Assembly: GCA_946541575.1 (NCBI GenBank)
Contig: CAMNJQ010000065.1
Location: 1-64,000 of the forward strand
Source: an uncultured Clostridium sp.
GTDB taxonomy: Bacteria; Bacillota_I; Bacilli_A; RF39; UBA660
Direction of reading: 5' to 3'
Length of the DNA: 64,000 nucleotides
Shown one piece after another: positions 31,044 through 41,956 of the stretch. The notes beneath the pieces were generated by a model. It saw nothing but the letters and a program-made list of their open reading frames with translations. It was not told the DNA's origin and did not search any database. Position numbers and translations under genes: made by a program. The stretch's first letter is position 1; each line of letters starts with the position of its first letter.

Positions 31044-32712
31044 TCTTCTTAACAAAAAATACTTTTATACAAATACTAGCAATAGTAATTAGTATAATAA
31101 TTAAAAATTCAGTTCCAATATCAAAGTTTTTTAAAGTATTAGGAACATTAATTGATTGCATTTTTTTATATACAGGTTTTATTGTTACATTAGTATCAGG
31201 CATAGTAAATTCATATTCATTATTACTATCAAGTTCAACATAATCTATAACATTATCATTCATATCTGTTATTATAATTTTTTCAACTTCATAGCCTTTT
31301 ATTGCTTTTACTCTAAACTTAACTTTCTTTTGATATTCAACATTTTCCAAATCTTCTATTTCAACATTCAATTCTTCTGTTTCATCTACTTCATCAATAC
31401 TAATTGAACTTTTAATTTTATTTGGATTATAAGTACTAATAAATGATGCTTCAGTTGTACACATTGGTCTAATATAATAGCCTGCCATTGATTCAGTATG
31501 ATGATATAAATTATCTTTAATCTCACGTGCTGTAAAAGCTCTATTTTTTTCTGTGCTATACCATATATCATTTGTATAACCAAAACTTGATCGATAAAAA
31601 TCATAATCGTTACCAATAACAATTTTTTCTAAACAAGTTAAATTATGAAACTCTGCACTAGAAGACCAATTACCAAAATTTGATATGTTTAAATATTTTA
31701 AATTTGGAACACTATTTAGTAACTCACTAATTTGTAGCCTAGCTAAATTTTGATCTAAATTCAAAACTGAAAAATCCAAATATTCAACACCAGAGTCCGC
31801 AAAAGACTTAGATAATGAGTTTATATTTTTTACATCAAGTGTAGAAATATCAACGTGTTTTAAATTAGGACAATGATAAAAGAAATAATCCAGTTTAGTT
31901 AACAAAGATGTATCTAATTTTTCTATATTAACTTTTTCAAGTGCAGGCAAATTCTCAAACCACCCAGTAACACTATTAGGTTTTACAGCATCTTCGAATA
32001 TTATTTCTTTTATATATTTTGATTCCTCACTATAATCCCATCCTCCACTCCATGGATTTGTAAAAGAATTTCCAGTATAATAAATTTTACTACCTATTTC
32101 TTGTTTATTAATATATTTATTCTCTTCATCTCTAAAAAATGTTAAAACTCCTGTATCTTTATCAAGTACTGCATATGCCTGCCCTTGAAGTTCTTCTTCT
32201 GTTGCATGAAACACTTCACCTTTATAAGATGCTCCATATCTTTCTGGGCTATCATCACCATCATCTTTATAAAAAGCAACTAACGGATCAAATAATCCAT
32301 TTGTATAGTTAGGTCTTAGTGAAAAATAGATTATACTATTATCAGAATCAAAAGGAATATTTTCATTGTTATCCATAACTATTTTATATAATTTGTAATT
32401 ACCTACATCACTACTATTTACAGTAAAGCAATGAAAAATAACATTACCATCTTCATCATTTGTTGTTTCATCTAAAACATTATCATCTAAGTCCAATATT
32501 TTATAATTAAATGTTGCCTTATTTTTATCATGTTCAGATAATTCATCTTTATTTATTATTTCTTGTTGAACTCTAATTTCTACTGTTTTCCTATTATTTG
32601 TACTTACATTTTCACAAGAAATATCATCAATTGCATATACATTAAAAGGAATTAAAACAAAATATAAAGAGAAAAAGAAAAGAATTTTTTTTAATATCAC
32701 GATACTCACCAC
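31030..32712 (-). CDS. BspA-like (DUF285/LRR) surface protein with N-terminal pilin-isopeptide-like domain and C-terminal anchor
   Basis: Signal-like N-terminus, EVFHATEEELQGQAYAVLDKDTGVLTFFRDE, LKHVDISTLDVKNINSLSKSF, C-terminal VPNTLKN + TM + KKKEFK. Confidence 0.78.
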   Translation of the reverse strand: MVSIVILKKILFFFSLYFVLIPFNVYAIDDISCENVSTNNRKTVEIRVQQEIINKDELSEHDKNKATFNYKILDLDDNVLDETTNDEDGNVIFHCFTVNSSDVGNYKLYKIVMDNNENIPFDSDNSIIYFSLRPNYTNGLFDPLVAFYKDDGDDSPERYGASYKGEVFHATEEELQGQAYAVLDKDTGVLTFFRDEENKYINKQEIGSKIYYTGNSFTNPWSGGWDYSEESKYIKEIIFEDAVKPNSVTGWFENLPALEKVNIEKLDTSLLTKLDYFFYHCPNLKHVDISTLDVKNINSLSKSFADSGVEYLDFSVLNLDQNLARLQISELLNSVPNLKYLNISNFGNWSSSAEFHNLTCLEKIVIGNDYDFYRSSFGYTNDIWYSTEKNRAFTAREIKDNLYHHTESMAGYYIRPMCTTEASFISTYNPNKIKSSISIDEVDETEELNVEIEDLENVEYQKKVKFRVKAIKGYEVEKIIITDMNDNVIDYVELDSNNEYEFTMPDTNVTIKPVYKKMQSINVPNTLKNFDIGTEFLIIILITIASICIKVFFVKKKEFK

Positions 32713-32847
32713 ACATTACATCTATTCTAATGTAATTATCTCATATCTATACGAGTAAATCAATGCAAAAAATATATATAAAAAAACTTACAAGAACTAT
32801 TTTTAACAATTATTCATAAATTCAGCAAAAGGCAATAATTTAATTAT

Positions 32848-34662
32848 TTATTTAGATTTTTCTCTTTCATAAATAGCTGTCCATATTCCTAAACTTAAAA
32901 TAATTAATAAAAAATTCAATAAACTAACTTCATTATTGGAATTTTTTAATGTATCTGGAACAATTATATCTTCTGATACTACTATTACATGAATTATATA
33001 ATCTATGTTATTTATAGTAGTAGTAACATCTGTTTCTCCCACTTTTAGTGGAATAATAGTATTATTCTCAATTCTTAATATACTAGAATTCTTAATAGTC
33101 CATTCAAATGGTTCTTGTAAAGTCATGGTATTGTCAAATAAGCTTAATAAAGACTTTTCCTTACTTGTAATTTTTAGTTCAACGCTTAATTCTTTGAATC
33201 CTATATATTTATTTACAAATACAGAGGGAGTAGAATTATTATATGGTCTTACGTATGTTGCTGTCTCCAAATCTTTCAATTCAACTAAATGATGTTTCAA
33301 AGATTCTCTATCATATAATACATTATTGTTAGTATTATACCAAAAAGCATCGTTCATCCCAAATGAAGATGAAAAAATATTATAACTGCCAGCCATTCTT
33401 AATATTGATAGATTATTTAGATTTGCTATTCCATTACTTGTTATGTTTTCAAAAGAACTAATGTCTAAAAATCTTAAAGATTTATTACCTTGAACAATAG
33501 ATGATGTACCATACCAGTTTCCAATTTTCCAACTACTTAAATCAAGTGCTTTAAGTCCATCATTACTTCCAAACATAAAATGGGCTCTCATTAATTTACT
33601 TGTATCAAATAGTGAAGGATCAAATAATTGTATTTTAGTTTTATAAAACATATAATCAAAATGCACCACATTACTTGTATCAAAATTATACACTTCAACT
33701 TTTTCTAAATTATCACATTCGCTAAACATAGAATGCATATCTTGTACATTAGATGTATCCCAAGAAGAAAGATCAACTTCTTTTAACTTATGATTATAGG
33801 AAAATAATGAATTAAATGATTCAATTAAAGAAGTATCCAATAAATTAATATTTTCTATCTCTTCTAAATCATCTAAACTATAAAACCAACTACCGCCTCC
33901 ATGACTTCCCCATTCACTCAAATCTTTCGTTCGTGCAATATGTCTTGGCCTAATTGGATCCTTAAATATGATTTTTTTTATTCCTATATAATTACTCCAT
34001 GGAGCATATAAATTACTATTTTCAAAATTTGTATAATAAACAACACAATCATTATATTCATTTCCTGTACATTCATATTGATTATCATAATATTTACCCG
34101 GCTCATCCCTAAAAAAAGTTAATGTTTTTTCCCTACGATTAAAAACCGCATATGCCTCTCCTTGCAATTGTTCTTCAGTAGCATGAAATATTTTACTTGA
34201 ATCACGTTGGGTTCTATATGACCAACCTTCTATAGTTTCATCAACATCTTTTAAATAATGTATTTCACTTGTTCCATTCTCAAAAAAGTATACTCCTACA
34301 TAAACTTCATCTTTATCATATGTATATACATTTTCATTTTCTATAACTTGTTTAACAATATATAAACGATATCCATAATCAATTTCACTTAGGCAAGATT
34401 GGCATCCATTAATATTAACATCGCTTGGAGTAAAAGAAATACTATCAAAATAAACTCTACCATCTTGACTATTCTTTTTTGTCTGAATAATATTTCCATC
34501 ACTATCAATTAACTCAAATGTAAATTCATCTTCTTTAATATCACGATTTTCTAAATCAACATCAACTACTATTTGGTATTCAAAAGACTCAGCATTAACA
34601 TCAAAAGGAAAAAGAATTACTAATAACAAAATCAAAACTAAAATTCTTTTCATAATTTTCAC
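32848..34662 (-). CDS. BspA-like (DUF285/LRR) surface protein, paralogue of the adjacent gene
   Basis: KIFHATEEQLQGEAYAVFNRREKTLTFFRDE, LKEVDLSSWDTSNVQDMHSMFSECDNLE, C-terminal VPDTLKN + TM + EREKSK. Confidence 0.82.
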   Translation of the reverse strand: MKIMKRILVLILLLVILFPFDVNAESFEYQIVVDVDLENRDIKEDEFTFELIDSDGNIIQTKKNSQDGRVYFDSISFTPSDVNINGCQSCLSEIDYGYRLYIVKQVIENENVYTYDKDEVYVGVYFFENGTSEIHYLKDVDETIEGWSYRTQRDSSKIFHATEEQLQGEAYAVFNRREKTLTFFRDEPGKYYDNQYECTGNEYNDCVVYYTNFENSNLYAPWSNYIGIKKIIFKDPIRPRHIARTKDLSEWGSHGGGSWFYSLDDLEEIENINLLDTSLIESFNSLFSYNHKLKEVDLSSWDTSNVQDMHSMFSECDNLEKVEVYNFDTSNVVHFDYMFYKTKIQLFDPSLFDTSKLMRAHFMFGSNDGLKALDLSSWKIGNWYGTSSIVQGNKSLRFLDISSFENITSNGIANLNNLSILRMAGSYNIFSSSFGMNDAFWYNTNNNVLYDRESLKHHLVELKDLETATYVRPYNNSTPSVFVNKYIGFKELSVELKITSKEKSLLSLFDNTMTLQEPFEWTIKNSSILRIENNTIIPLKVGETDVTTTINNIDYIIHVIVVSEDIIVPDTLKNSNNEVSLLNFLLIILSLGIWTAIYEREKSK

Positions 34663-34886
34663 TACCTACCATCTATTATAAATTTATTATATTATATCAT
34701 GAAATGACTAATCAATATTTAAACTAAAATGGCTTTCTAAAATGTAAAGAGAGTTAATAAAAAAAAAACACTAAAATATTATTCTCAAAAAAAATATATT
34801 AGCATAGATTGTGTTTTCATTTTGCATCTAAAAGAATTATGTTTTGGAACAGCTTAAAAGCTTATAAAGTTTGCCACTTGCAAATA

Positions 34887-35027
34887 CTATTTCCTGCTAC
34901 CAATGAACGGATTTATCTTATCCAATCTCAATTGTTCAGACATATAATATTCCTTTAATTAATTTTCTATATATCCATTTATAGCATTCTCATTCTTTCC
35001 TGTAGAATCAACATAATATCATCTACA
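34887..35027 (-). pseudogene. Degenerate C-terminal remnant of IS200/IS605-family TnpA transposase
   Basis: Minus-strand frame reads CR*YYVDSTGKNENAINGYIEN*LKEYYMSEQLRLDKINPFIGSRK*, matching the TnpA ending (WCRGYYVxTVGKN...YIxNQL...DPFxGxK) with two in-frame stops. Confidence 0.75.
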
Positions 35028-35028
35028 T

Positions 35029-35056
35029 AAAAAAAACTAACTATTTCTAGTTAGTT
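35029..35056 (-). terminator. Terminator of ssrA
   Basis: aactaacta-tttc-tagttagtt stem with A tract on plus strand. Confidence 0.8.
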
Positions 35057-35066
35057 ATTATCATAA

Positions 35067-35449
35067 TGGTGGAGCCGGGGAGAATCGAACTCCCGTCCGA
35101 AAAAAACAACATATGAACATCTACAAGTTTAGTTAACTAAACAATTTCACTACACGAAAAACTAATTAACGAATTATCGTATAGCAAGCCTATAAAATTC
35201 ATCCCTGTTTATAGACATCACAAGAATATATCCTACTAAATCAGCCTCTTAAATTTCCCGTAGGAAAAGAAATTAAAGAAGCGCACTTGCTCTAGGTTAT
35301 ACTAGGCAAAAGCTACAGCATTTCTACGAGAGAAAAGTGTAGCAAATGCATTTTTAATTTTGTTTCCAGTTATTTACTGAATGTATTTACGTATACCTCG
35401 ACTTGCCATTCATACTCAGTTAATCCCGTCGAAACCAATAGTCGGCCCC
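35067..35449 (-). ncRNA. ssrA: tmRNA
   Basis: Minus strand 5' GGGGCCGACTATTGGTTTCGACGGGATTAA and 3' CGGACGGGAGTTCGATTCTCCCCGGCTCCACCA; tag reading frame ends ...CGT AGA AAT GCT GTA GCT TTT GCC TAG; adjacent to smpB. Confidence 0.96.
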
Positions 35450-35457
35450 GTGAGGAG

Positions 35458-35466
35458 ATTATAACA
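35458..35466 (-). promoter_or_regulatory. Extended -10 promoter element of ssrA
   Basis: TGTTATAAT on the minus strand about 10 nt upstream of the tmRNA 5' end. Confidence 0.65.
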
Positions 35467-35512
35467 CATTTCAGTGCAATAATCAATCATAAGTCAAAAC
35501 TAAGAAAACATA

Positions 35513-35947
35513 TTATCTTTTATACTTCTTTTCAAGTTCTCGTTTTATATCTCTTTCTTTAATTGACTCTCTTTTATCATAATCTTTTTTACCCTTACAT
35601 AAGCCAAGCAATACCTTTGCTTTATTGTCTTTTAAATACACTTTTAGTGGGATAAGAGTATATCCTTCTAATTTTACTTTATTATCTAATTTAAGTATCT
35701 CTTTTTTATGCATCAATAGTTTTCTTGTTCTTGTTTCTTGATGATTAAATAAATTACCTTCCTTATAAATTCCAATAAAAGAATTTAATAAAAATAACTC
35801 CCCTTTTCTAATATGTCCATAACTATCACCAATATTACAATTTCCTTCTCTAAGTGATTTTATTTCAGTACCAGTTAAAACTATTCCGCATTCATATTCT
35901 TCAACAATAAAATAGTCATGTCTAGCTTTTCTGTTTACAATTTCCAT
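35513..35947 (-). CDS. smpB: SsrA-binding protein
   Basis: [55 protein letters not shown]. Confidence 0.96.
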   Translation of the reverse strand: MEIVNRKARHDYFIVEEYECGIVLTGTEIKSLREGNCNIGDSYGHIRKGELFLLNSFIGIYKEGNLFNHQETRTRKLLMHKKEILKLDNKVKLEGYTLIPLKVYLKDNKAKVLLGLCKGKKDYDKRESIKERDIKRELEKKYKR

Positions 35948-35955
35948 AATTCCCC

Positions 35956-38052
35956 CTATAATTTTTTAACAATTTGAAAATCTATAGTTCTTTCTTCCTT
36001 TGAAGCTTTTATAACCTTTACAACTACACTATCTCCTAATCTATACATTTTATGAGTATCCTCATCTATTAACATTTGGCTATCTTCTTGGAATGTATAG
36101 TAACCATCCAAATCAGTTATTCTAACAAGTCCTTCAATTAAATTATCTAATTGTACAAACATACCAAAACTTGTTACAGATGATATCATTCCCTTATAAG
36201 TTTCTCCTATATGTTGTTCCATATATTCTGCCATTTTCATATCATCAACTTCTCTTTCACAATCAACAGAAGAACGTTCTTTTTCAGAAGAATGATCAGC
36301 TACATAAACTAATTTTTCCTCCCAATGCTTAAGAGTAGAATTGTCAACTTTATTTTCAAATAAGTAAGTTCTTAGTAATCTGTGAACAGTAGTATCAGGA
36401 TATCTTCTAATTGGAGAAGTAAAATGAGTATAACATTTACTTGCTAGTCCGTAATGTCCTAAATTTTGTGGCAAATATATAGCTTTTTGCATATCCCTTA
36501 ACAATAAACTAGATAATACTTTATATTCTTTTTTATCCTTTAAAAAATATAATAACTTTTGCATTGATTTAGGACTTAAATCTTTAATATCAGATGGAAC
36601 AATATATCCTAAAGATGACACAAATGATAAAAATGATTTAATTTTATCTTCTTTTGGATATTCATGAACACGATAAATAAAAGGTAAATCCATATAAAAT
36701 ATATGAGATGCAACACATTCATTAGCCTGAATCATAAAGTCTTCTATTAAACTTTCTCCAGGTCCTTTATCTCTTAATACAACATCATATGGAACACCAT
36801 TTTCATCAACTAAAACTTTAGCTTCATCAGTATCGAAATCAATGTATCCTCTTTCATTTTTATTTTTTCTAATAATATCTGCAAGTTCTTTCATTAACTT
36901 TAAATGATTAACATATGGTTCATATCCTTCCGGAGTTTCTTCACCTTTTAATACTTTATTAACTTTTTTATAAGTCATTTGAATTCTTGACTTTATAACA
37001 CTTTCAAAAATTTCATAATCTACTGTTTTTCCTTTATTATCTATTTCCATAACACATGAAATAGCAAGTCTTTCAACTTGAGGATTCAAAGAACAAATTC
37101 CATTAGATAATTTATGTGGAATCATAGGTATAACACTATTTACTAAGTAAACACTAGTACCTCTTTCCATAGCCTCCAAATCAAGAGGACTACCTTCTTT
37201 AACATAATATGAAACATCTGCAATATGAACTCCTAATTTATAGTTACCATTGCTTAATTTTTCAACAGAAATTGCATCATCAATATCCTTTGTATCGTCA
37301 CCATCTATTGTAAAAATAACCTCATTAGTTAAATCTCTTCTTCCTTTTTTATCAATTTCACTTATCTCTTGTGGAATAGAATCAAGCTCATCTATTACCT
37401 CTTTGTCAAATTCATATTTTATTTGATACTTTTCAACAACAGAAATAATATCTACTCCAGGATCATTTTTATGTCCTAGTATTTTAATAACTCTTCCTTC
37501 ACATTTATTCTTATTTATCTTTTCTATTTGAACAACTACCTTATGTCCATCAACAGCACCCATTGTTTTCTTCTTAGGTATTTCTACATCTAATTTTAGT
37601 TTTTTATCATCTAATATTAAATGTCCATTCCCTTTTTTCGAATAAAATTCTCCAACGACAGTAGACAGATTTCTTTTTAACACTCTAACAATTCTTCCTT
37701 CTCTTCTACCATCTTCTTTGGAATCAGTTATTTCTACAACAACAATATCCCCATCTAAAGCTCCATTTATATTATCCATTGGAATAAATATATCTTCTTC
37801 ACTAGTAACAATAACAAATCCATATCCTTTTTTATTTACAGATAAAGTTCCTTTTCTTAAATTACTATCAGAAAACAACATATATTTCCCTTTATTAGAT
37901 CTATATATTTCCCCATCAGACTCAAGTTCTACTAAAGCTTCACTCATTTCTTTAGTTTCTTCTATAGTTCTATTATTAACTAAAGAATCAATTTCCTCAT
38001 AACTCAAAGCTCTATGAACTTTATTTAGTGCATCAATTATTTTTTCTTTCAT
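35956..38052 (-). CDS. rnr: Ribonuclease R
   Basis: [41 protein letters not shown]-terminal S1 domain. Confidence 0.96.
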   Translation of the reverse strand: MKEKIIDALNKVHRALSYEEIDSLVNNRTIEETKEMSEALVELESDGEIYRSNKGKYMLFSDSNLRKGTLSVNKKGYGFVIVTSEEDIFIPMDNINGALDGDIVVVEITDSKEDGRREGRIVRVLKRNLSTVVGEFYSKKGNGHLILDDKKLKLDVEIPKKKTMGAVDGHKVVVQIEKINKNKCEGRVIKILGHKNDPGVDIISVVEKYQIKYEFDKEVIDELDSIPQEISEIDKKGRRDLTNEVIFTIDGDDTKDIDDAISVEKLSNGNYKLGVHIADVSYYVKEGSPLDLEAMERGTSVYLVNSVIPMIPHKLSNGICSLNPQVERLAISCVMEIDNKGKTVDYEIFESVIKSRIQMTYKKVNKVLKGEETPEGYEPYVNHLKLMKELADIIRKNKNERGYIDFDTDEAKVLVDENGVPYDVVLRDKGPGESLIEDFMIQANECVASHIFYMDLPFIYRVHEYPKEDKIKSFLSFVSSLGYIVPSDIKDLSPKSMQKLLYFLKDKKEYKVLSSLLLRDMQKAIYLPQNLGHYGLASKCYTHFTSPIRRYPDTTVHRLLRTYLFENKVDNSTLKHWEEKLVYVADHSSEKERSSVDCEREVDDMKMAEYMEQHIGETYKGMISSVTSFGMFVQLDNLIEGLVRITDLDGYYTFQEDSQMLIDEDTHKMYRLGDSVVVKVIKASKEERTIDFQIVKKL

Positions 38053-38104
38053 AATATTCACATCCTAAAAATATTATATAACATTTCTTCATAACTTCCT
38101 AACC

Positions 38105-38132
38105 AAAAAAAAGAGTAAGATAAAACTTACTC
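38105..38132 (-). terminator. Terminator between secG and rnr
   Basis: gagtaag-ataaaa-cttactc with A9 on plus strand. Confidence 0.7.
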
Positions 38133-38174
38133 GCAAATTTTACTATATATTAACACATTTATTTAGCTGAAAAT

Positions 38175-38390
38175 CTACACTAAATTCATAACTAGACAAA
38201 TTATAAAGAATAATCCACCTAAAGTAAAAGTTAATCTACTAATAAATAATTCTGCACCACGTTCTTTTCTTTGACTAAATAAATCAGAATTTCCACCAGA
38301 AATTATTTGAGATGCTCCTTCAGCTTTATTACTTTGTAATAATACAATTGTAATTAATAAAATACTTATTATTAATAAAAATATTTTCAT
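38175..38390 (-). CDS. secG: Preprotein translocase subunit SecG
   Basis: LLQSNKAEGASQIISGGNSDLFSQRKERGAELFISRLTF between two TMs; secG-rnr-smpB-ssrA synteny. Confidence 0.92.
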   Translation of the reverse strand: MKIFLLIISILLITIVLLQSNKAEGASQIISGGNSDLFSQRKERGAELFISRLTFTLGGLFFIICLVMNLV

Positions 38391-38458
38391 CGTATGATTC
38401 ACCCCGTTTACTAGATAATATTTTACCAAACAAAACATAAATATACAAGTGTTTATTT

Positions 38459-39070
38459 TCAGTCATATATATCTTTTTTTATAATTCTTATTAATGATAA
38501 AATAGTTGATATTATTAAAAAGACTAATACTAAGTAAAATCCAATGCCATAAATGTTTCCATCATAAACTACCTTTAATACTTTATAGAAAAGTTTATTT
38601 TTCAAATCAAAATAATCAAAAGCAAAAACTCCCAAAGACAATAATTGAAATATAAGTGCAGGTGCTCTTTTCTTTCCTTTTAATAATGTCAATAATGTAA
38701 TAACTTCAAATATTATAATAAGAATGCCATCTTTTATATCTATTTTATTTGATAACCCATCTACCTTTTCGGTAAATACATAGTTCATTGAGAAATCCCC
38801 AATTGAAATAAATGGTAAGAAACAAGCACCAATACACAAAATAATTGAAATAATTAATAAAATCAGTATTTTTTTATCTTTTTTATAATTATCCTGATTC
38901 TCTTGTTTTTGATAACTCTCTTGGTTTCCTTGATAATTATATATTTGATTATTATCATTAACTGTTTGTCTTAAATCAATCATTTGATTATAAATCTGTT
39001 CTTTCCCACAATAATCACATTTTGTTTGATTATCTTCTAATTCCGCATTACAAAAACTACACCTTTTCAT
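38459..39070 (-). CDS. Zinc-ribbon membrane protein
   Basis: MKRCSFCNAELEDNQTKCDYCGKEQ zinc ribbon followed by 4 TM segments. Confidence 0.65.
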   Translation of the reverse strand: MKRCSFCNAELEDNQTKCDYCGKEQIYNQMIDLRQTVNDNNQIYNYQGNQESYQKQENQDNYKKDKKILILLIISIILCIGACFLPFISIGDFSMNYVFTEKVDGLSNKIDIKDGILIIIFEVITLLTLLKGKKRAPALIFQLLSLGVFAFDYFDLKNKLFYKVLKVVYDGNIYGIGFYLVLVFLIISTILSLIRIIKKDIYD

Positions 39071-39150
39071 TTCTTTTACTACTCCTTTATTACAATATAT
39101 CATATTATAAAAAAATAAATTAGCATCTACCTGCCAATTTATTTTATATT

Positions 39151-40485
39151 TTACAATTCATTTACAAGCTTTTTAAATTCATCTCCGCGATCTTCAAATT
39201 TCTTATATTGATCCCAAGATGCACTAGCTGGAGATAATAGTACTGTGTCTCCTTCTTCTGCTACTTTAAATGCGCTTGGAACTGCCTCTTTCATAGTCTC
39301 AACATTAGTACAAGGAATATTTAATGCTTTTGCAAATTCCATAACTCTATTTCTACACTCACCAAGAGCCACTATATGTTTAACATATTTCATATATTCT
39401 TTTAATTCAAAGAAATCATGTCCTCTATCAAGTCCACCTAAAAGAATAATTACAGGGCTCTTAAATGAAGAAAGCGCTATTTGAGTTGCCTTAATATTCG
39501 TAGCTTTAGAATCATTATAGAATTTAATTCCATTTAGCTCTCTTACAAATTCTATTCTATGCTCTACTCCAGAAAATTCTTTCAAAACATTTATAATTGA
39601 CTCATTTGTAACTCCTAACTCTTTAACTACCATTATAGCAGCCATAATATTTTCATAGTTATGAGTACCAATAAGCTTAATATCAGACAAATCAATTATT
39701 TTCTCATCATAATAATAAATAGCATCATTTTTTATATAAGATCCATTTATTTCTTTTTTACTAGAAAAATATTTAACTGTAGACTTAATATTTTTAGTAG
39801 ATTCCAATACATCTTCATTATCAAAATTTAAAATAGCAATATTATCTTTTGTATGATTTTGAAATATTTTAGTTTTTACTCTTTTATAATTTTCATAAGA
39901 TTTTAAAAAGTCAATATGTGCTGGACTTAAATTAGTCATAACCGCAATATCTGGATTAAATTTTGTCAAATTTTCAAGTTGTTGACATGATGTTTCCATA
40001 ACAATAATATCGTTGTCTTGAAGTTTATCTAAAAAACTAATTAAAGGAAAACCAATATTACCAGTTAAGTGAGCTCTTTTACCTGCTTCTAATAAAAACT
40101 TATATATCAATGTAGTAGTAGTAGTTTTTCCATTAGTCCCAGTAATTCCAACAAGTTTAATATTAGGAGGAAGTAAACGATAAGCCATCTCAACTTCATT
40201 TATTACTTCTACACCCAATTTATGAGCTTCTAAAACATACTTATGGTCAATTGGAACTCCTGGATTCTTAATTAAATAATCAAAAGAAGAATCTAATAAA
40301 TCATCAGGATGACTACCTAAAACAAAATGAATCCCTAACTCTTCAAGTTCTTTTATTTGATCTTGATCATGATCCGTTTTCATATCAGTTAAATAAACTT
40401 CATTTCCCCTTTTAAGTAAAAATTTAGCTGCTTCATAACCACTACGAGCAAAACCAAGTATCAATATTTTATTGTTTACAAACAT
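39151..40485 (-). CDS. murD: UDP-N-acetylmuramoylalanine--D-glutamate ligase
   Basis: GITGTNGKTTTTTL, NLSPAHIDFL, HNYENIMAA, VEHRIEFV, FYNDSKATN. Confidence 0.96.
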   Translation of the reverse strand: MFVNNKILILGFARSGYEAAKFLLKRGNEVYLTDMKTDHDQDQIKELEELGIHFVLGSHPDDLLDSSFDYLIKNPGVPIDHKYVLEAHKLGVEVINEVEMAYRLLPPNIKLVGITGTNGKTTTTTLIYKFLLEAGKRAHLTGNIGFPLISFLDKLQDNDIIVMETSCQQLENLTKFNPDIAVMTNLSPAHIDFLKSYENYKRVKTKIFQNHTKDNIAILNFDNEDVLESTKNIKSTVKYFSSKKEINGSYIKNDAIYYYDEKIIDLSDIKLIGTHNYENIMAAIMVVKELGVTNESIINVLKEFSGVEHRIEFVRELNGIKFYNDSKATNIKATQIALSSFKSPVIILLGGLDRGHDFFELKEYMKYVKHIVALGECRNRVMEFAKALNIPCTNVETMKEAVPSAFKVAEEGDTVLLSPASASWDQYKKFEDRGDEFKKLVNEL

Positions 40486-40574
40486 ATTCATCACTCCAAA
40501 CAAAATTATACTACATATTATTTCAAATTCAATCAAATTATGTTATAATAGAGCTATGATTGCGAGGAAAGCTT

Positions 40575-41891
40575 ATGAAGATAGTAGAAATCAGCCCAAA
40601 TGAATTTGATGATTTTGCAAAAGTACATGAATATGCAAATCCATGGCAAACATCAAACTTTGGACGTGCAGCAGAAACATTAGGATATAATGTATTATAT
40701 TTAGGATTTGAAGAAGGTCTTGCAATAAAAGGTGCAACATTACTTTTGACAAAAAATGTTTATTTAGGTCAAAGTGTTTCATATGCCCCAAGAGGACCAC
40801 TTTTAGATTATGCAGATTATAATTTTACAGAAGAAGCATTAACACTTTTAAAAAGATATCTAAATAGTAGGAAAGTAATGTCATTCACAATGGATCCACC
40901 AATTGTACTAACAATAAGAAACAAATATGGAGCATTAAAAGAAAATGATACAGGTGTAGACAAAAAGCTTGATGCAATTCTTCATGGTGGAGAAATAGTT
41001 AAAGCAAATCCACATGCTAAAGATATAGTTAATTTCTTGTTAAAAAAAGTACATTTAGAATACAGAGGACAAAATTTATTTTTTGAAGGGATCCTTCCAA
41101 GATGGTATGCTGTTACTAACCTACCAATAAATTCAAAAACCTTATTATCAAAGATTGACAAAAGAGTACGTACTAAACTTAGAAAAGCAGCAAAACTAGG
41201 TGTAGAAATATTAAAAGATGAAACAAAAAATATTAATGTTATATATTCAATAGCAAGAGAAAAATTTGATAGACCAATAGAGTATTATAGAAATTTAATA
41301 GAAAATAATCCAGATTGTGAAATATATGTTGCAAGAGTTAATTCAGAAAAATACGTTAATAATAGTAAAATTCTGTATGAAAGAGAATTAGAAAGAAATG
41401 AAATTCTTAATAGAGTAATTCGTGAAAAGAATGCAGCTGGAAGAAATATTCAAAGAGCATTAAATCAAAAAATGGAATCAGACAAAATTATTAATGGATA
41501 TAAAGAACACTTAGTCAAATCAACTCAAACACTAAAAGATTTTCCAAATGGAAGAATAATAGCAATGTGTATAGTTATAAGACATGGTACTAATGTATCA
41601 ATATTTGAAGATGGATATTTAAGACAATACAGCCAATTAAATGCAGCATATCTACTTAGATGGAAAGTAATTGAACAATACTCAAATAGTAACTTAAGAA
41701 CATTCATATTTGGAGAAATAACTGGTGGATTTGACCCTAGAAGAAACCCTCTATATGGAATGAATGAAGCAAAATTATCACTAAGAGGAAGTATACTTGA
41801 ATATATTGGTGAATTTGGTGTAATGACAAATAGAACAATGTATAATTTATATCAAACATCAATTGGCAAAAAAGTAGTATTCAGATTATAA
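40575..41891 (+). CDS. FemAB family peptidoglycan bridge aminoacyltransferase-like protein
   Basis: NPWQTSNFGRAAETLGYNV, YAPRGPLLDY, GGFDPRRNPLYGMNEAKLSLRGSILEYIGEF. Confidence 0.88.
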   Translation: MKIVEISPNEFDDFAKVHEYANPWQTSNFGRAAETLGYNVLYLGFEEGLAIKGATLLLTKNVYLGQSVSYAPRGPLLDYADYNFTEEALTLLKRYLNSRKVMSFTMDPPIVLTIRNKYGALKENDTGVDKKLDAILHGGEIVKANPHAKDIVNFLLKKVHLEYRGQNLFFEGILPRWYAVTNLPINSKTLLSKIDKRVRTKLRKAAKLGVEILKDETKNINVIYSIAREKFDRPIEYYRNLIENNPDCEIYVARVNSEKYVNNSKILYERELERNEILNRVIREKNAAGRNIQRALNQKMESDKIINGYKEHLVKSTQTLKDFPNGRIIAMCIVIRHGTNVSIFEDGYLRQYSQLNAAYLLRWKVIEQYSNSNLRTFIFGEITGGFDPRRNPLYGMNEAKLSLRGSILEYIGEFGVMTNRTMYNLYQTSIGKKVVFRL

Positions 41892-41919
41892 AAACTTATT
41901 CATAACGAATAAGTTTTTT
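41892..41919 (+). terminator. Terminator of femX-like gene
   Basis: aacttattc-ataac-gaataagttttttt. Confidence 0.85.
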
Positions 41920-41922
41920 TGT

Positions 41923-41950
41923 ACAAAAAAAAGTAGACATAGTCTACTTT
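41923..41950 (-). terminator. Terminator of tuf
   Basis: aaagtagac-ata-gtctacttt with A tract on plus. Confidence 0.85.
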
Positions 41951-41956
41951 TATTAA

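Noticed and set aside
31156-31622. Overlapping short ORFs in other frames inside the BspA-like gene
   Set aside because: Low-complexity shadow ORFs within a well-supported CDS.
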